A stretch of DNA of 16,476 nt from Pseudomonadota bacterium (GTDB lineage: Bacteria > Pseudomonadota > Alphaproteobacteria > Caulobacterales > Caulobacteraceae), in the NCBI GenBank assembly GCA_023433585.1, contig JAEZCL010000174.1, forward strand, positions 1 to 16,476, read 5' to 3'. Below the pieces are notes generated by a model, which saw only the letters and a list, made by a program, of their open reading frames with translations, did not search any database and was not told the DNA's origin. This document shows positions 6,086 to 14,164 of this stretch, piece after piece (position 1 is the first letter of the stretch; the number at the start of each line of letters is the position of its first letter). Both the position numbers and the translations under genes were made by a program.

Positions 6086-8405
6086 GTGCCGAAATTCCGT
6101 CTGTTCGGTTCGACCGCGCCCAAGCCCGTTTCCTTCCCGGTCGCGCTCGACATCAACGGCGAGAGCATCAGCTTCGAACTGACCGTACCCCCCGAAAGCC
6201 GCGGCGTGAGCCGTCAAGGTGACGATCTCGTGTTCGCCCTGCCGGACGACCGGCCGGTCTACCTGGTTCAGCCCGGCAACAATCGCGGCTTCCAGTCGCC
6301 GCAGAACACCTTCATTCCCCTGCCGGCGGGCGACTCGCTGCGGGCCTCGGTCTCGCTGGCCCCGCTGGCCGGCTCGGTCAATCTGTACCTGTTCCTGTGT
6401 GATGAAGCCGGGGCGCCGCTCGTGCGCAAGGCGCTGAAGCCCGCCGGCGGCGACGTGATAACCTTCACGCGGCCGAAGGGCGCGGCCAAGGCGTTCGTGG
6501 CGGTGCGGCTGGCTGATGACGGCCGTCTGAGCCCGCTGACGCTGTCGATGGCGCCCGCCACGGCCGGGAACCTGCCCAAACCCGACATCAGCCCCTTCTT
6601 CACCGCCGCAGTGCAGACCCTGGCCCGCAACGGACAGGACGATCTGCTGATGGACTATCTCGCGGCGGCCGTGAAATCCGAGGGTCGAACCAACCGGGCG
6701 CGTTATCTCGGCGCCGCCGCCAACGAGGCCGCGCGCGCCAAGCGTTTCAGCGCGGAAGCCCGGTGTCTGGAACGGCTCAACGACATGGCGCCGAGCAACG
6801 GCCTGCAGCAGAAGATCGCCCGCGCCTATCACCGCGATGCGCGATACGAGGACCTCGCCGAAACCCTCACCCGCTGGCCCCACGTGCTCGAGACGCATTC
6901 GCGCAGCCCCTTCGATACGGGCGTCCAGGAGATTCGCGCCGCCGCCGCCCTGGCCGAACGCCTGCGCACACCGCACGCCGAGCGCTATCAATCCCTGACC
7001 GCATCGCCGCGCGCGGCCTATCTTCTGCACAACGCCCTGCCCTACGCCAGCGGCGGCTACGCCACGCGCGGACACGGCCTGATGCGCGGCCTGATCGCCG
7101 CCGGCGGCGCAGGCTCGGTGCTGGCCCGGCCCGGCTTTCCATCGGACACCAAGCCGGATTCCGACGTGCCGCCCGGCGCTTCGCGGCGCCGCATCGACGG
7201 CGTGACCTATCGTTTCGAGAACAGTTTCGGCCGGCCGGGACAGCTCTATCGTTACATCCGTGACGCGGGCGATTATTTCGCCGAGGCGGCGCCGCGCGGC
7301 GTCACGGTGATCCAGGCGGCGTCCAATTTCTACACCGGCCTGGCCGGCGCCTATGCGGCGGTCCTGAGAAAGCGTCCCTTCATCTATGAGGTGCGGGGCT
7401 TCTGGGAGCTGACGCGGGAATCCCGCGACCCCGCCTTCGCCCAGACGCCGCTGTACCGGCGCAACCGGCGGCTGGAGCAGTCCTGCGCGCATCTGGCCGA
7501 CCACGTCCTGACCCTGACGTCGTCCATGAAGCGCGAGATCGAAAGCTGGGGGGGTTCCGCCGGAACGTGTCACGCTCGCGCCCAACGCGGTGGACCCGGA
7601 CATCTTCACGCCCGTGCCCCGGGACGCCCGGCTGGGGGCGAAACTGGGACTGACGCCCGACAATCTGGTCATCGGCTATGTCGGCTCGTTCGTGGACTAC
7701 GAAGGTCTGGACATGATGGTCGAGGCCTCGCTGCGCCTGATGGCCAGGGACCCGCGCGTGCGGCTGATGATCGTCGGCGACGACACCCCCGGCGGCAAGG
7801 CCGCGGTTCCCGTGGGCGTTCAGCTGCGGGCCCAGGTCGAAGCGTCGGGCATGGCGGATCGTGTCCTGTTCCCCGGCCGCGTGCCGCATGAGGACGTGCC
7901 CGCGTATTATTCCCTGATCGACATCTGCCCTTTCCCCCGCCGCCCGGTCCCGGTGTGCGAGATGGTCTCGCCCATGAAGCCGCTGGAGGCCATGGCCATG
8001 AGCAAATGCGTCATCGTCTCCAGCGTCGGCGGCATGGAAGGCATGGTGCGCAACGATGAAACGGGCCTGATTTTCCGCAAGGGGGACGTGAACGCGCTTC
8101 ACGCCGCTCTTCGAAAAGCTCTGGACCCGGACCTCAGGCGGCGGTTGGGCGCGCAGGCGCGGGACTGGGTGCGGCGGGAGCGGTCCTGGAACACCATCGG
8201 CGCCTCGGTCGCCGACCTGCACGGCGCCGTGACGTCGGGCGAAGCGGGTTTCCGTCACCACCCCGACGCTTACGACAAGGCGATCAAACGGTTTTCCAAA
8301 GCCTTTCCGATCCTGCCCGTCATCGAAGCGGCCGGCGACGCCTTCAAGGCTCCGATGGCGAAGGCCGCATCGGACGACGCCGACGCACAATCCCCGGCGG
8401 GCTGA
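6086..8405 (+). pseudogene. GT4-type glycosyltransferase with long N-terminal extension, frameshifted at ~7554
   Basis: Two overlapping frames together encode one ~772-residue protein. The first runs in frame to W-G at the G-run 7548-7554; there the homologous sequence jumps to the next frame and continues to 8405. Dropping one G restores SWGVPPERVTLAPNAVDPDI, the usual GT-B inter-domain linker. Residues ~1-310 are an unassigned region: a beta-rich segment, then helices resembling a repeat scaffold. From ~312 comes the acceptor domain (LPYASGGYATRGHGLMRGL), and after the shift the donor domain with VIGYVGSFVDYEGLD, RLMIVGDD and EMVSPMKPLEAMAMSK (the EX7E-like nucleotide-sugar site). The GTG at 6086 has an ideal AGGAG six bases upstream; ATG 6068 is the alternative. 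Unrepaired, translation stops at 7891 without the donor domain, so the gene would be inactive. A homopolymer sequencing error or phase variation are alternatives. A role in surface polysaccharide synthesis is likely from its neighbours. Confidence 0.85.
7548..7554 (+). other. Frameshift site: run of seven G in the glycosyltransferase gene
   Basis: The sequence reads GAAAGCTGGGGGGGTTCC. With seven G the frame gives SWGGSAGTC and loses all family similarity; with six G it gives SWGVPPERV and joins the downstream donor-domain frame exactly. A single extra G is therefore the simplest explanation. Confidence 0.85.
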
Positions 8406-8414
8406 GCCGACGGA

Positions 8415-9674
8415 TCAGTCCGCCAGGCCGCCGTCCCGGCTCACGGTCTGAATGGTCTGTTCGCGAACGGCGTCGATCGTCACGCGCGCCTCCGCCGCCC
8501 GGCTCCGCGCGTGGGCGATCAGCGGCAGGAGCATGTCCGGCGTGAAGTCCTGCGCGGGCATGCAGAATTCGCCCAGGCCGAACACCTCGAACACGCCCGG
8601 CGTCTTGTGCCCGTGCCCGTCATAATAGAGCGCGATCGGAACCACGCCGTTCTGAAGGGCGAAGATCGCCGTATGCAGGCGGCTGGTCACCACGCCCCCG
8701 CACGAAGCGAGGACGCGATGATAGGCCATCAGGTTGCCCGGACGGGTCAGGTTGACCTGGTTCTCCAGCTTGGCCAGCGGCTTGAGCGCGTTGAACAGGG
8801 CGCGGTTCAGTTCAACGTCCGCGTCGCATTGGGTCAGAAGGCGGATATAGCGCCCCGCCGCCAAGAGGCGTCGGCCGATGCTCAGATAGAGCTGGAAGGC
8901 GCCGGATTGCTCGATTCCCTGTTCCCCCAGGGTCGCCATGTAGGTCTGCGAGCGGACCGGCCCGATCCGCAGGCCGGTTCCTTCGATACGCGGCACCAGG
9001 GCGATCCGCTTGCCCCAGCGGGACGGTGGCGTGGCCGTGCTGACGGCGTCCGGCGTGAAGAACGCGCAGTCCGCGCCCGGCGACGCCTGCGCGGCCGGGG
9101 GCAGTTGCTCCAGTGACCGCAGGTCGCGCGCCAGGACGAAGTCCGCGCCCTCGACGGCGCGCGCGATCAGATGGCGCGAGACCTCGCTTTCGAAGGGACC
9201 GAACGTGCATGGCAGGAATCCGGTGCGTACACCTTCCGCCTGGGCGGCCAGGATCACCGACAACCGTCCGAACAGGTTCCATTCGTCGTGGGCCGTCCCG
9301 TACGAGAACAGGTTCTCGCCGCCAGAGTAATAAAGCCGTTCGACACCCCGTAGGCTGGCCGCATTCAGGATCTGGGCCCGGACATGAGGCGAATCGAGCA
9401 TGGCGTCGACGAAGTCGATGCTGGGCGGGCTCTCGCTGCGAAAAGGGCCGAACGTATGATCCCAGGCATGAAAGACGATGTCGGGATCGGACGCGACCAC
9501 GCGATTCCACGAGCCCCGGGTGAGGCGGGTGTTGAGGCCGCGCGAGATCACCTTGATCTGTCCGTCCGCACCGGCGGCGCGGAGCAGGGCCAATGCTCCC
9601 TTGGTTATGGCCACATCGCCCAGGTTCGAACCGAGAAAACCGTACGCGAGCGCGATGCTGGGCAGTGCAGCCAT
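8415..9674 (-). CDS. Polysaccharide pyruvyl transferase family protein
   Basis: The 419-residue protein fits the PS_pyruv_trans (CsaB/WcaK/AmsJ) family. Near the N-terminus ALAYGFLGSNLGDVAITKGA is the GN-GD-type motif; ERLYYSGGENLFSYGTAHDE follows, and the C-terminal half has VLASCGGVVTSRLHTAIFAL with the conserved SRLH, then PIALYYDGHGHKTPGVFE. Members of this family, which has a GT-B-like fold, transfer a pyruvyl group from phosphoenolpyruvate as a ketal onto sugars of exopolysaccharides or cell-wall glycans, adding negative charge. It converges on the glycosyltransferase gene, with stops nine bases apart and no room for a terminator, and diverges from wecB. The ATG at 9674 has only a weak GGGA site upstream. 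Family call is firm; the acceptor sugar is unknown. Confidence 0.92.
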   Translation of the reverse strand: MAALPSIALAYGFLGSNLGDVAITKGALALLRAAGADGQIKVISRGLNTRLTRGSWNRVVASDPDIVFHAWDHTFGPFRSESPPSIDFVDAMLDSPHVRAQILNAASLRGVERLYYSGGENLFSYGTAHDEWNLFGRLSVILAAQAEGVRTGFLPCTFGPFESEVSRHLIARAVEGADFVLARDLRSLEQLPPAAQASPGADCAFFTPDAVSTATPPSRWGKRIALVPRIEGTGLRIGPVRSQTYMATLGEQGIEQSGAFQLYLSIGRRLLAAGRYIRLLTQCDADVELNRALFNALKPLAKLENQVNLTRPGNLMAYHRVLASCGGVVTSRLHTAIFALQNGVVPIALYYDGHGHKTPGVFEVFGLGEFCMPAQDFTPDMLLPLIAHARSRAAEARVTIDAVREQTIQTVSRDGGLAD

Positions 9675-9810
9675 GATGATTCCCGAAATGAATGGTCGGC
9701 CCGCAAGCTACAGCGCCTGATGGGCGCGGGCGACCTTGCGCAGAAATTTTCCCCGCATCCGATCAGAAGGCGGCGCCGTCTTTCATCATCTTTCACGGAA
9801 AAGCCAGAAA

Positions 9811-9827
9811 ACGGTCACCAACGGTCA
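9811..9827 (+). promoter_or_regulatory. Tandem ACGGTCA direct repeats upstream of wecB
   Basis: Two ACGGTCA copies (9811-9817 and 9821-9827) are spaced ten bases apart, one helical turn, in the 263-bp divergent region between the pyruvyl transferase and wecB. TTGAAG (9831-9836) follows at once and could be a -35 box, though no matching -10 is clear. This geometry fits an activator or repressor site for wecBC, but two 7-mers can arise by chance. The remainder of the gap is relatively AT-rich and shows no gene. Confidence 0.3.
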
Positions 9828-9937
9828 GACTTGAAGGCTTACAATTCCCTTCGGTTCACCGTATTGAGCCACGCCTTGAAAACGACCGACATTCGAGGAA
9901 TGGACGGAATGTCCGTGGTGACTGGGGGAGGCCTGTA

Positions 9938-11056
9938 ATGCGTGTCGCGGTGATCTTTGGAACCCGCCCGGAAGCCATCAAGATGGCGCCGGTGGTTCAG
10001 GCGCTGCGTGACACCCCGGGCATCGAATGCCGGGTCTGGTCCACGGGCCAGCACCGTCAGATGCTGGATCAGGTCCTGAAGCTGTTCGATCTCGAAGCCG
10101 ACGCGGATCTCGGCCTGATGACGCCGGATCAGGGCCTGAACGGCCTGTTTTCCGGCGCCGTTGGCGGCGTGGACCGCATGTTGGCGGCGGAAACGCCCGA
10201 TCTCGTTCTGGTTCACGGGGACACCTCCACCGCCGCCGCCGCCGCCGCCGCCGCCTTTCATCGCCGCATACCGGTGGGCCATGTGGAGGCGGGTCTGCGC
10301 AGCGGGCGCATGGATCAGCCCTGGCCCGAGGAATTCAACCGCCGTCTGGTGGACATGGTCAGCCGGCTGCTGTTCGCCCCCACCGAGGGCTCCAGGCGAA
10401 ACCTCCTGGCCGAGGGCGCCAACCCGGACCATGTGATCGTCACCGGCAACACGGTCGTGGACGCTCTCCTGGCCATGATCGACCGCATGGAGAAACGTCC
10501 CGAGGTCCGGACGCGGCTCGATCAGAGGTTCTCGTTCCTGTCGCCGGACCGGAAGCTGGTCCTGGTGACCGGACACCGGCGTGAGAACTTCGGGGATGGT
10601 TTCGACAACATCTGCGCCGCGCTGAAACGACTGGGCGAAGACTCGAGTCTGGAGATCATTTACCCCGTACACTTGAATCCGAATGTTCAAGGACCGGTTC
10701 ATGCTCTATTAGGCGGCTCGTCCAGAGTGCATCTGGTCGAGCCGGTGGATTATGAGTCTTTCGTCTATCTGATGAACCGCTGCGACGTGATCCTGACGGA
10801 CTCGGGCGGCGTGCAGGAGGAGGCCCCGTCCCTGGGCAAACCGGTGCTGGTGATGCGTGAGGTGACCGAGCGGCCGGAAGCGGTCGAGGCCGGCGCTTCA
10901 AAATTGGTGGGTACGGATCCGAACCGAATCGTATCGGGCGTGTTTGAGCTTCTGGACCGAAGCGTCCAGAATGAAAGAAACAATCCATACGGCGACGGTC
11001 AGGCCAGCCGCCGCATTGTCCGGGGACTGCTTGATGCCGCTGACCATCTACGCTGA
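9938..11056 (+). CDS. wecB: UDP-N-acetylglucosamine 2-epimerase (non-hydrolysing)
   Basis: The 372-residue protein begins MRVAVIFGTRPEAIKMAPVV, the family hallmark. The catalytic and binding residues fall at the same numbers as in E. coli WecB: D95 (HGDTST), E117 (GHVEAGLR), E131 (PWPEEFNR) and H213 (TGHRRENFG). A later block, ILTDSGGVQEEAPSLGKPVL, binds the UDP part. It interconverts UDP-GlcNAc and UDP-ManNAc in the cytoplasm. The start is fixed by the GGGGGAGG ribosome binding site at 9924-9931; the open frame upstream to 9692 is not coding. Residues 99-106 are eight alanines encoded by eight consecutive GCC codons. The gene overlaps wecC by 23 bases, so the two are translated from one message. 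Confidence 0.97.
   Translation: MRVAVIFGTRPEAIKMAPVVQALRDTPGIECRVWSTGQHRQMLDQVLKLFDLEADADLGLMTPDQGLNGLFSGAVGGVDRMLAAETPDLVLVHGDTSTAAAAAAAAFHRRIPVGHVEAGLRSGRMDQPWPEEFNRRLVDMVSRLLFAPTEGSRRNLLAEGANPDHVIVTGNTVVDALLAMIDRMEKRPEVRTRLDQRFSFLSPDRKLVLVTGHRRENFGDGFDNICAALKRLGEDSSLEIIYPVHLNPNVQGPVHALLGGSSRVHLVEPVDYESFVYLMNRCDVILTDSGGVQEEAPSLGKPVLVMREVTERPEAVEAGASKLVGTDPNRIVSGVFELLDRSVQNERNNPYGDGQASRRIVRGLLDAADHLR
10232..10255 (+). repeat. (GCC)8 trinucleotide repeat within wecB
   Basis: Eight uninterrupted GCC codons encode A99-A106, directly after the catalytic GDTST loop. In the family this stretch is a helix of the same length (TLATSLAA-like in E. coli), so the repeat replaces existing positions without expanding the protein. 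Confidence 0.9.
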
Positions 11057-12305
11057 TTTTCAACCCGAGGTCCGGGAACGGTCCGTCATCGCCGTGGTCG
11101 GCCTGGGCTACATCGGTTTGCCCACGGCGGCGGCCCTGGCTGCGGCCGGGCACACGGTCATCGGCTGCGACGTCAAGCCCGCCGTCGTCGAGGCGGTCCG
11201 CGCCGGCCGCAGCCACATCGTGGAGCCGGGCCTGAACGAGATCCTGCGCACGGTCGTGGAGACCGGCGCCCTGACCGCCGAATTCGAGGTTCCCGAAGCG
11301 GAAGTCTATCTGATCGCCGTCCCCACGCCCAACGGCGAGGACGAGTACCGCACCCCTGACCTCAGCTATGTCTTCGCGGCCGCCGAGGCCATCGCCCCCC
11401 GCTTGCGGACGGGCGCCCTCGTCGTGCTGGAATCCACCTCGCCCGTCGGCGCCACTCGCGAGATGATCGCGCGCATGGCCCGGGCGCGTCCGGACCTGTG
11501 CTTCCCCCAGGACGGCCGCCCTGAGGACGAGACCGATGTGGACGTGGTCTATTCGCCCGAGCGAGTGATCCCCGGCAAGACCATGGAGGAACTGACCACC
11601 AACGCCCGGGTCGTCGGCGGCGCCACGTCGCGCGGCGCCCTGCGCGCGGCGGCGATCTATCGCTCGCTGACCAGCGGCGAACTGCTGCTGACCGACGACC
11701 GGTCGGCGGAATTCGTCAAGCTGGCCGAGAACGCCTTCCGCGACGTGAACATCGCCTTCGCCAACGAGCTGTCCCTGGTCTGTGACGAACTGGGGCTGAA
11801 CGTGTGGGAGATCGTCAAGCTGGCGAACCATCACCCGCGTGTGAACATGCTCCAGCCCGGCCCCGGCGTGGGCGGTCACTGCATCGCGGTGGACCCCTGG
11901 TTCATCGTGGCCCAGGCCCCCCGGACCGCGCGCCTGATCCGCACCGCGCGCGAGATCAACGACGGCAAGCCGCAATTCGTGATCGACAAGGCCTGCGCCC
12001 TGATGGACGCCGATCCGGAGCTGACGCTGGCCTGCCTGGGCCTGTCCTTCAAGGCGGACGTGGACGATTTCCGGGAAAGCCCCTCGTTCAACATCGCCCG
12101 GGCGCTGAGCAGCCTCTATCCGGGCCGCGTGGTCTGCGCCGAGCCCTATGCCCATGCTCTCAAGGACGGGCACAGCCTGACCATCGTCGAGGGAGCCGAG
12201 GCGGTCCGCGCACCGGTCGTGGTCTCGCTCGTAGCCCATTCGGAGTTCAAGACGCTGCCCCGGCCGGAAGGCCATGTCATCGACGCCTGCGGCCTGTGGA
12301 GCTAA
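11034..12305 (+). CDS. wecC: UDP-N-acetyl-D-mannosamine dehydrogenase
   Basis: The 423-residue protein has the three-part UDP-sugar dehydrogenase layout. The NAD-binding Rossmann fold carries VVGLGYIGLPTAAALAAAGH (residues 21-40). The central domain has STSPVG (134-139), the predicted catalytic K229 (EFVKLAEN), N233, and the nucleophile C283 in PGPGVGGHCIAVDPWF. The C-terminal UDP-binding domain follows with LACLGLSFKADVDDFRESPS. It oxidises UDP-ManNAc in two NAD-dependent steps to UDP-ManNAcA, using the product of WecB. The PWF after the active-site HCIAVD and the pairing with wecB favour the ManNAc enzyme over UDP-glucose or UDP-GalNAc dehydrogenases. Start choice: ATG 11034, with GGGGA eight bases upstream, inside the end of wecB; the frame is open further upstream to 10944, which I reject. 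Confidence 0.95.
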   Translation: MPLTIYADFQPEVRERSVIAVVGLGYIGLPTAAALAAAGHTVIGCDVKPAVVEAVRAGRSHIVEPGLNEILRTVVETGALTAEFEVPEAEVYLIAVPTPNGEDEYRTPDLSYVFAAAEAIAPRLRTGALVVLESTSPVGATREMIARMARARPDLCFPQDGRPEDETDVDVVYSPERVIPGKTMEELTTNARVVGGATSRGALRAAAIYRSLTSGELLLTDDRSAEFVKLAENAFRDVNIAFANELSLVCDELGLNVWEIVKLANHHPRVNMLQPGPGVGGHCIAVDPWFIVAQAPRTARLIRTAREINDGKPQFVIDKACALMDADPELTLACLGLSFKADVDDFRESPSFNIARALSSLYPGRVVCAEPYAHALKDGHSLTIVEGAEAVRAPVVVSLVAHSEFKTLPRPEGHVIDACGLWS

Positions 12306-12395
12306 GGCCTGCAGGGCGCTGGACCGCGCGGGCATGAACGTCTGAGACCCTGAGCATGGCGCGGGCGCAGGCGCGTTTCTGACCGTTTCGCCCGT

Positions 12396-12423
12396 TTGCT
12401 TTTGCCCGGAATGGGCGTATGGA
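12396..12423 (+). promoter_or_regulatory. Possible promoter for the DUF1013/trcR gene
   Basis: TTGCTT (12396-12401), a 16-base spacer and TATGGA (12418-12423) resemble a housekeeping promoter about 85 bases before the trcR ATG. Two CCGTTT copies (12383-12388, 12392-12397) adjoin it. The match is modest; the 203-bp gap after wecC shows no terminator with a T-tract and no other gene. Confidence 0.25.
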
Positions 12424-12508
12424 AACGCATCCGCGCCCGGCCGAAAGGTCGGGCGCCGCTGTTTTCAACGCCTGCTTCGGCGGGCCGCAGACCCAAGGGT
12501 TCCAACCC

Positions 12509-13177
12509 ATGACCCAGATCCTGATGCCCAAGGCCACCGCCGTCTGGCTGGTGGACAACACCTCGCTCAGCTTCGAGCAGATCGCCGACTTCTGCGGCCT
12601 GCACCCGCTGGAGGTGCGCGGCATCGCCGACGGCGACGTGGCCCGCGACATCCGCGGCGCCGACCCGATCGTCAACGGCCAACTGACCCGCGAGGAGCTG
12701 GACAAGGCGCAGGCCGACGAGACCTATCGCATGAAGGCGGTGGTCAGCGCCCACGCCGAACTGTTCAAGTCCGCCAAGAAGGGGCCGAAATACACCCCGG
12801 TCTCGCGTCGTCAGGATCGGCCCGACGCCATCATGTGGTTCGTGCGCCATCACCCGGAGGTGACCGACGCCCAGATCGCCAAGCTGCTGGGCACCACCAA
12901 GGCGACCATCGAGAGCGTGCGCAACCGCACCCACTGGAACAGCGCCAACATCAAGCCGGTGGACCCGGTGACGCTCGGCCTGACCAGCCAGATCCAGCTG
13001 GACGAGATCATCCGCAAAGCCGCCGACAAGAAGGCGAAGGACGACGCCAGGAAGGGCGGCGACACCCTGGCCCCCGCCGGCGAAGAGCCCGAGCCCGAGC
13101 CCGAATTCGTTCCCGACGCGCGCGAGCGGCGCGGCGAGGAGCCCACTGCCGAATCGGTGTTCGGGCCAAAGGACTGA
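12509..13177 (+). CDS. trcR: DUF1013 family protein, cell-cycle transcriptional regulator TrcR
   Basis: The 222-residue protein starts MTQILMPKATAVWLVDNTSL and matches the alphaproteobacterial DUF1013 family, whose members carry the product name cell cycle transcriptional regulator TrcR. The N-terminal part (SFEQIADFCGLHPLEVRGIA) looks like an HTH-type fold, a middle stretch reads KKGPKYTPVSRRQDRPDAIM, and a second HTH-like unit is DAQIAKLLGTTKATIESVRN, followed by HWNSANIKPVDPVTLGL. The C-terminus is a low-complexity acidic tail (EEPEPEPEF). The ATG at 12509 is preceded by AAGGG; a 30-residue in-frame extension to 12419 lacks family character. It is followed immediately by a strong terminator, so it is probably monocistronic. 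Its regulatory targets cannot be inferred from this window. Confidence 0.88.
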   Translation: MTQILMPKATAVWLVDNTSLSFEQIADFCGLHPLEVRGIADGDVARDIRGADPIVNGQLTREELDKAQADETYRMKAVVSAHAELFKSAKKGPKYTPVSRRQDRPDAIMWFVRHHPEVTDAQIAKLLGTTKATIESVRNRTHWNSANIKPVDPVTLGLTSQIQLDEIIRKAADKKAKDDARKGGDTLAPAGEEPEPEPEFVPDARERRGEEPTAESVFGPKD

Positions 13178-13201
13178 TCCCGGCCTCCGGCTCCCATATG
13201 A

Positions 13202-13231
13202 AAAGGCCCCGCCGTCGACGGCGGGGCCTTT
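13202..13231. terminator. Strong bidirectional terminator between trcR and the DUF465 gene
   Basis: A perfect 30-bp palindrome: AAAGGCCCCGCCGTC followed by its exact complement. The stem GGCCCCGCCG closes on a TCGA loop and is flanked by A and T runs, so it can terminate trcR on the plus strand and the small DUF465 gene on the minus strand. Confidence 0.92.
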
Positions 13232-13256
13232 GCCTTTCAGCGGGACCGGGGCGGCG

Positions 13257-13430
13257 TCAATGCAGACGCCCCTCCAGGGTCTGGATCTCTTCCTTGAGCC
13301 TGAGCTTCTGCTGCTTCAGTTCCCTAACGCGGAGCGAATCGCTGCGGGGGCGGGTCAGTTCCTGCTGGATGGTCTCATCCAGCTGTCGATGACGATTTCC
13401 CAGTTCGCGAATGCGAGCGTCAATGGCCAT
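13257..13430 (-). CDS. DUF465 (YdcH-like) small coiled-coil protein
   Basis: The 57-residue protein MAIDARIRELGNRHRQLDET... consists of two charged amphipathic helices. The pattern LRVRELKQQKLRLKEEIQTL is the signature end of DUF465/YdcH proteins (RVxxLKxxKLxLKdEI). The start is set at ATG 13430 because GGAGG lies eight bases upstream; ATG 13445 adds five residues but has no ribosome binding site. Function is unknown in the family. It is divergent from ubiX and shares the bidirectional terminator with trcR. A paralogue lies at 14682, so the neighbourhood has two of these genes. Confidence 0.85.
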   Translation of the reverse strand: MAIDARIRELGNRHRQLDETIQQELTRPRSDSLRVRELKQQKLRLKEEIQTLEGRLH

Positions 13431-13549
13431 GGCTTGCGCCTCCATGTTTAAGGGACCAAACAATCCAACGCCCGCCCGGGCGGCCTGTGGAATCACATTC
13501 TGGTGAGACCCTCGCCGCCGTCACGGACTTCAGGAGCATGGCCTCGAAA

Positions 13550-14164
13550 ATGGCCGATGATGTGAACACAGCCGTATCCGCCGACGCGCGCCGCCTGATC
13601 GTCGGCATTTCCGGCGCGTCCGGCGTGGCTTACGGCGTCCGGGTGCTGGACGCCCTGGGCGAACTGGGCGTCGAGAGCCATCTGGTGGTCAGCCGGGCGG
13701 CCGCCATGACCCTGGCGGCGGAGACCGATCTTTCCCTGGCCGACCTGAACGACAAGGCGTCCGTGGTCCACCGCATAGGCGAGGTGGGCGCCGCCATCGC
13801 TTCAGGCTCGTTCCGCACCATGGGGATGATCGTCGCGCCCTGTTCGGTGCGCACCATGAGCGAGATCGCCACGGGGGTGACTTCGTCGCTGCTGACGCGG
13901 GCCGCCGACGTGACCCTGAAGGAGCGCCGGCGGCTGGTGCTGATGGTGCGCGAGACGCCGCTGCACCTGGGCCACCTGCGCACCCTGACGACCCTGGCCG
14001 AGATGGGGGCGGTGATCGCCCCGCCGTTGCCGGCCCTCTATGCGAAACCGGCGACGATCGAGGCCATGATCGACCAGTCGGTGGGCCGGGCGCTGGACCT
14101 GTTCGGCCTGGACTGGGCGCCGGTCAGGCGATGGCGGGGCCTGGCGTCGGACGCTCCGGAATGA
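13550..14164 (+). CDS. ubiX: Flavin prenyltransferase UbiX
   Basis: About 204 residues. RRLIVGISGASGVAYGVRVL is the FMN-binding Rossmann start, SHLVVSRAAAMTLAAE follows, and MIVAPCSVRTMSEIATG plus RRLVLMVRETPLHLGHL are the conserved dimethylallyl-phosphate and flavin-binding segments. The enzyme prenylates FMN to prFMN, the cofactor of the decarboxylase UbiD in ubiquinone synthesis. Start choice is uncertain: AGGAG (13532-13536) is only one base before ATG 13538 and 13 bases before ATG 13550; I chose 13550, and a GTG at 13487 is less likely. Its stop overlaps the next gene's start (ATGA), so the two are translationally coupled. No ubiD is in the window. Confidence 0.94.
   Translation: MADDVNTAVSADARRLIVGISGASGVAYGVRVLDALGELGVESHLVVSRAAAMTLAAETDLSLADLNDKASVVHRIGEVGAAIASGSFRTMGMIVAPCSVRTMSEIATGVTSSLLTRAADVTLKERRRLVLMVRETPLHLGHLRTLTTLAEMGAVIAPPLPALYAKPATIEAMIDQSVGRALDLFGLDWAPVRRWRGLASDAPE

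Noticed and set aside
5987..7672. 561-codon minus-strand open frame opposite the glycosyltransferase
   Set aside because: Composition is typical of antisense frames in GC-rich genes and no domain is recognisable; the plus strand encodes GT4 motifs.
9692..9937. 82-codon N-terminal extension of wecB
   Set aside because: The family starts at MRVAVIFGTRPE, the ribosome binding site at 9924 fits ATG 9938, and the extension has no homologous character.
10656..12335. 559-codon open frame on the minus strand across wecB-wecC
   Set aside because: wecC on the plus strand carries all catalytic motifs; the antisense product has the composition of a shadow frame.
13468..13485. CCGCCCGGGCGG palindrome between the first DUF465 gene and ubiX
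   Set aside because: A 12-bp GC-only palindrome is easily expected by chance at this base composition and has no T-tract or spacing that suggests a function.
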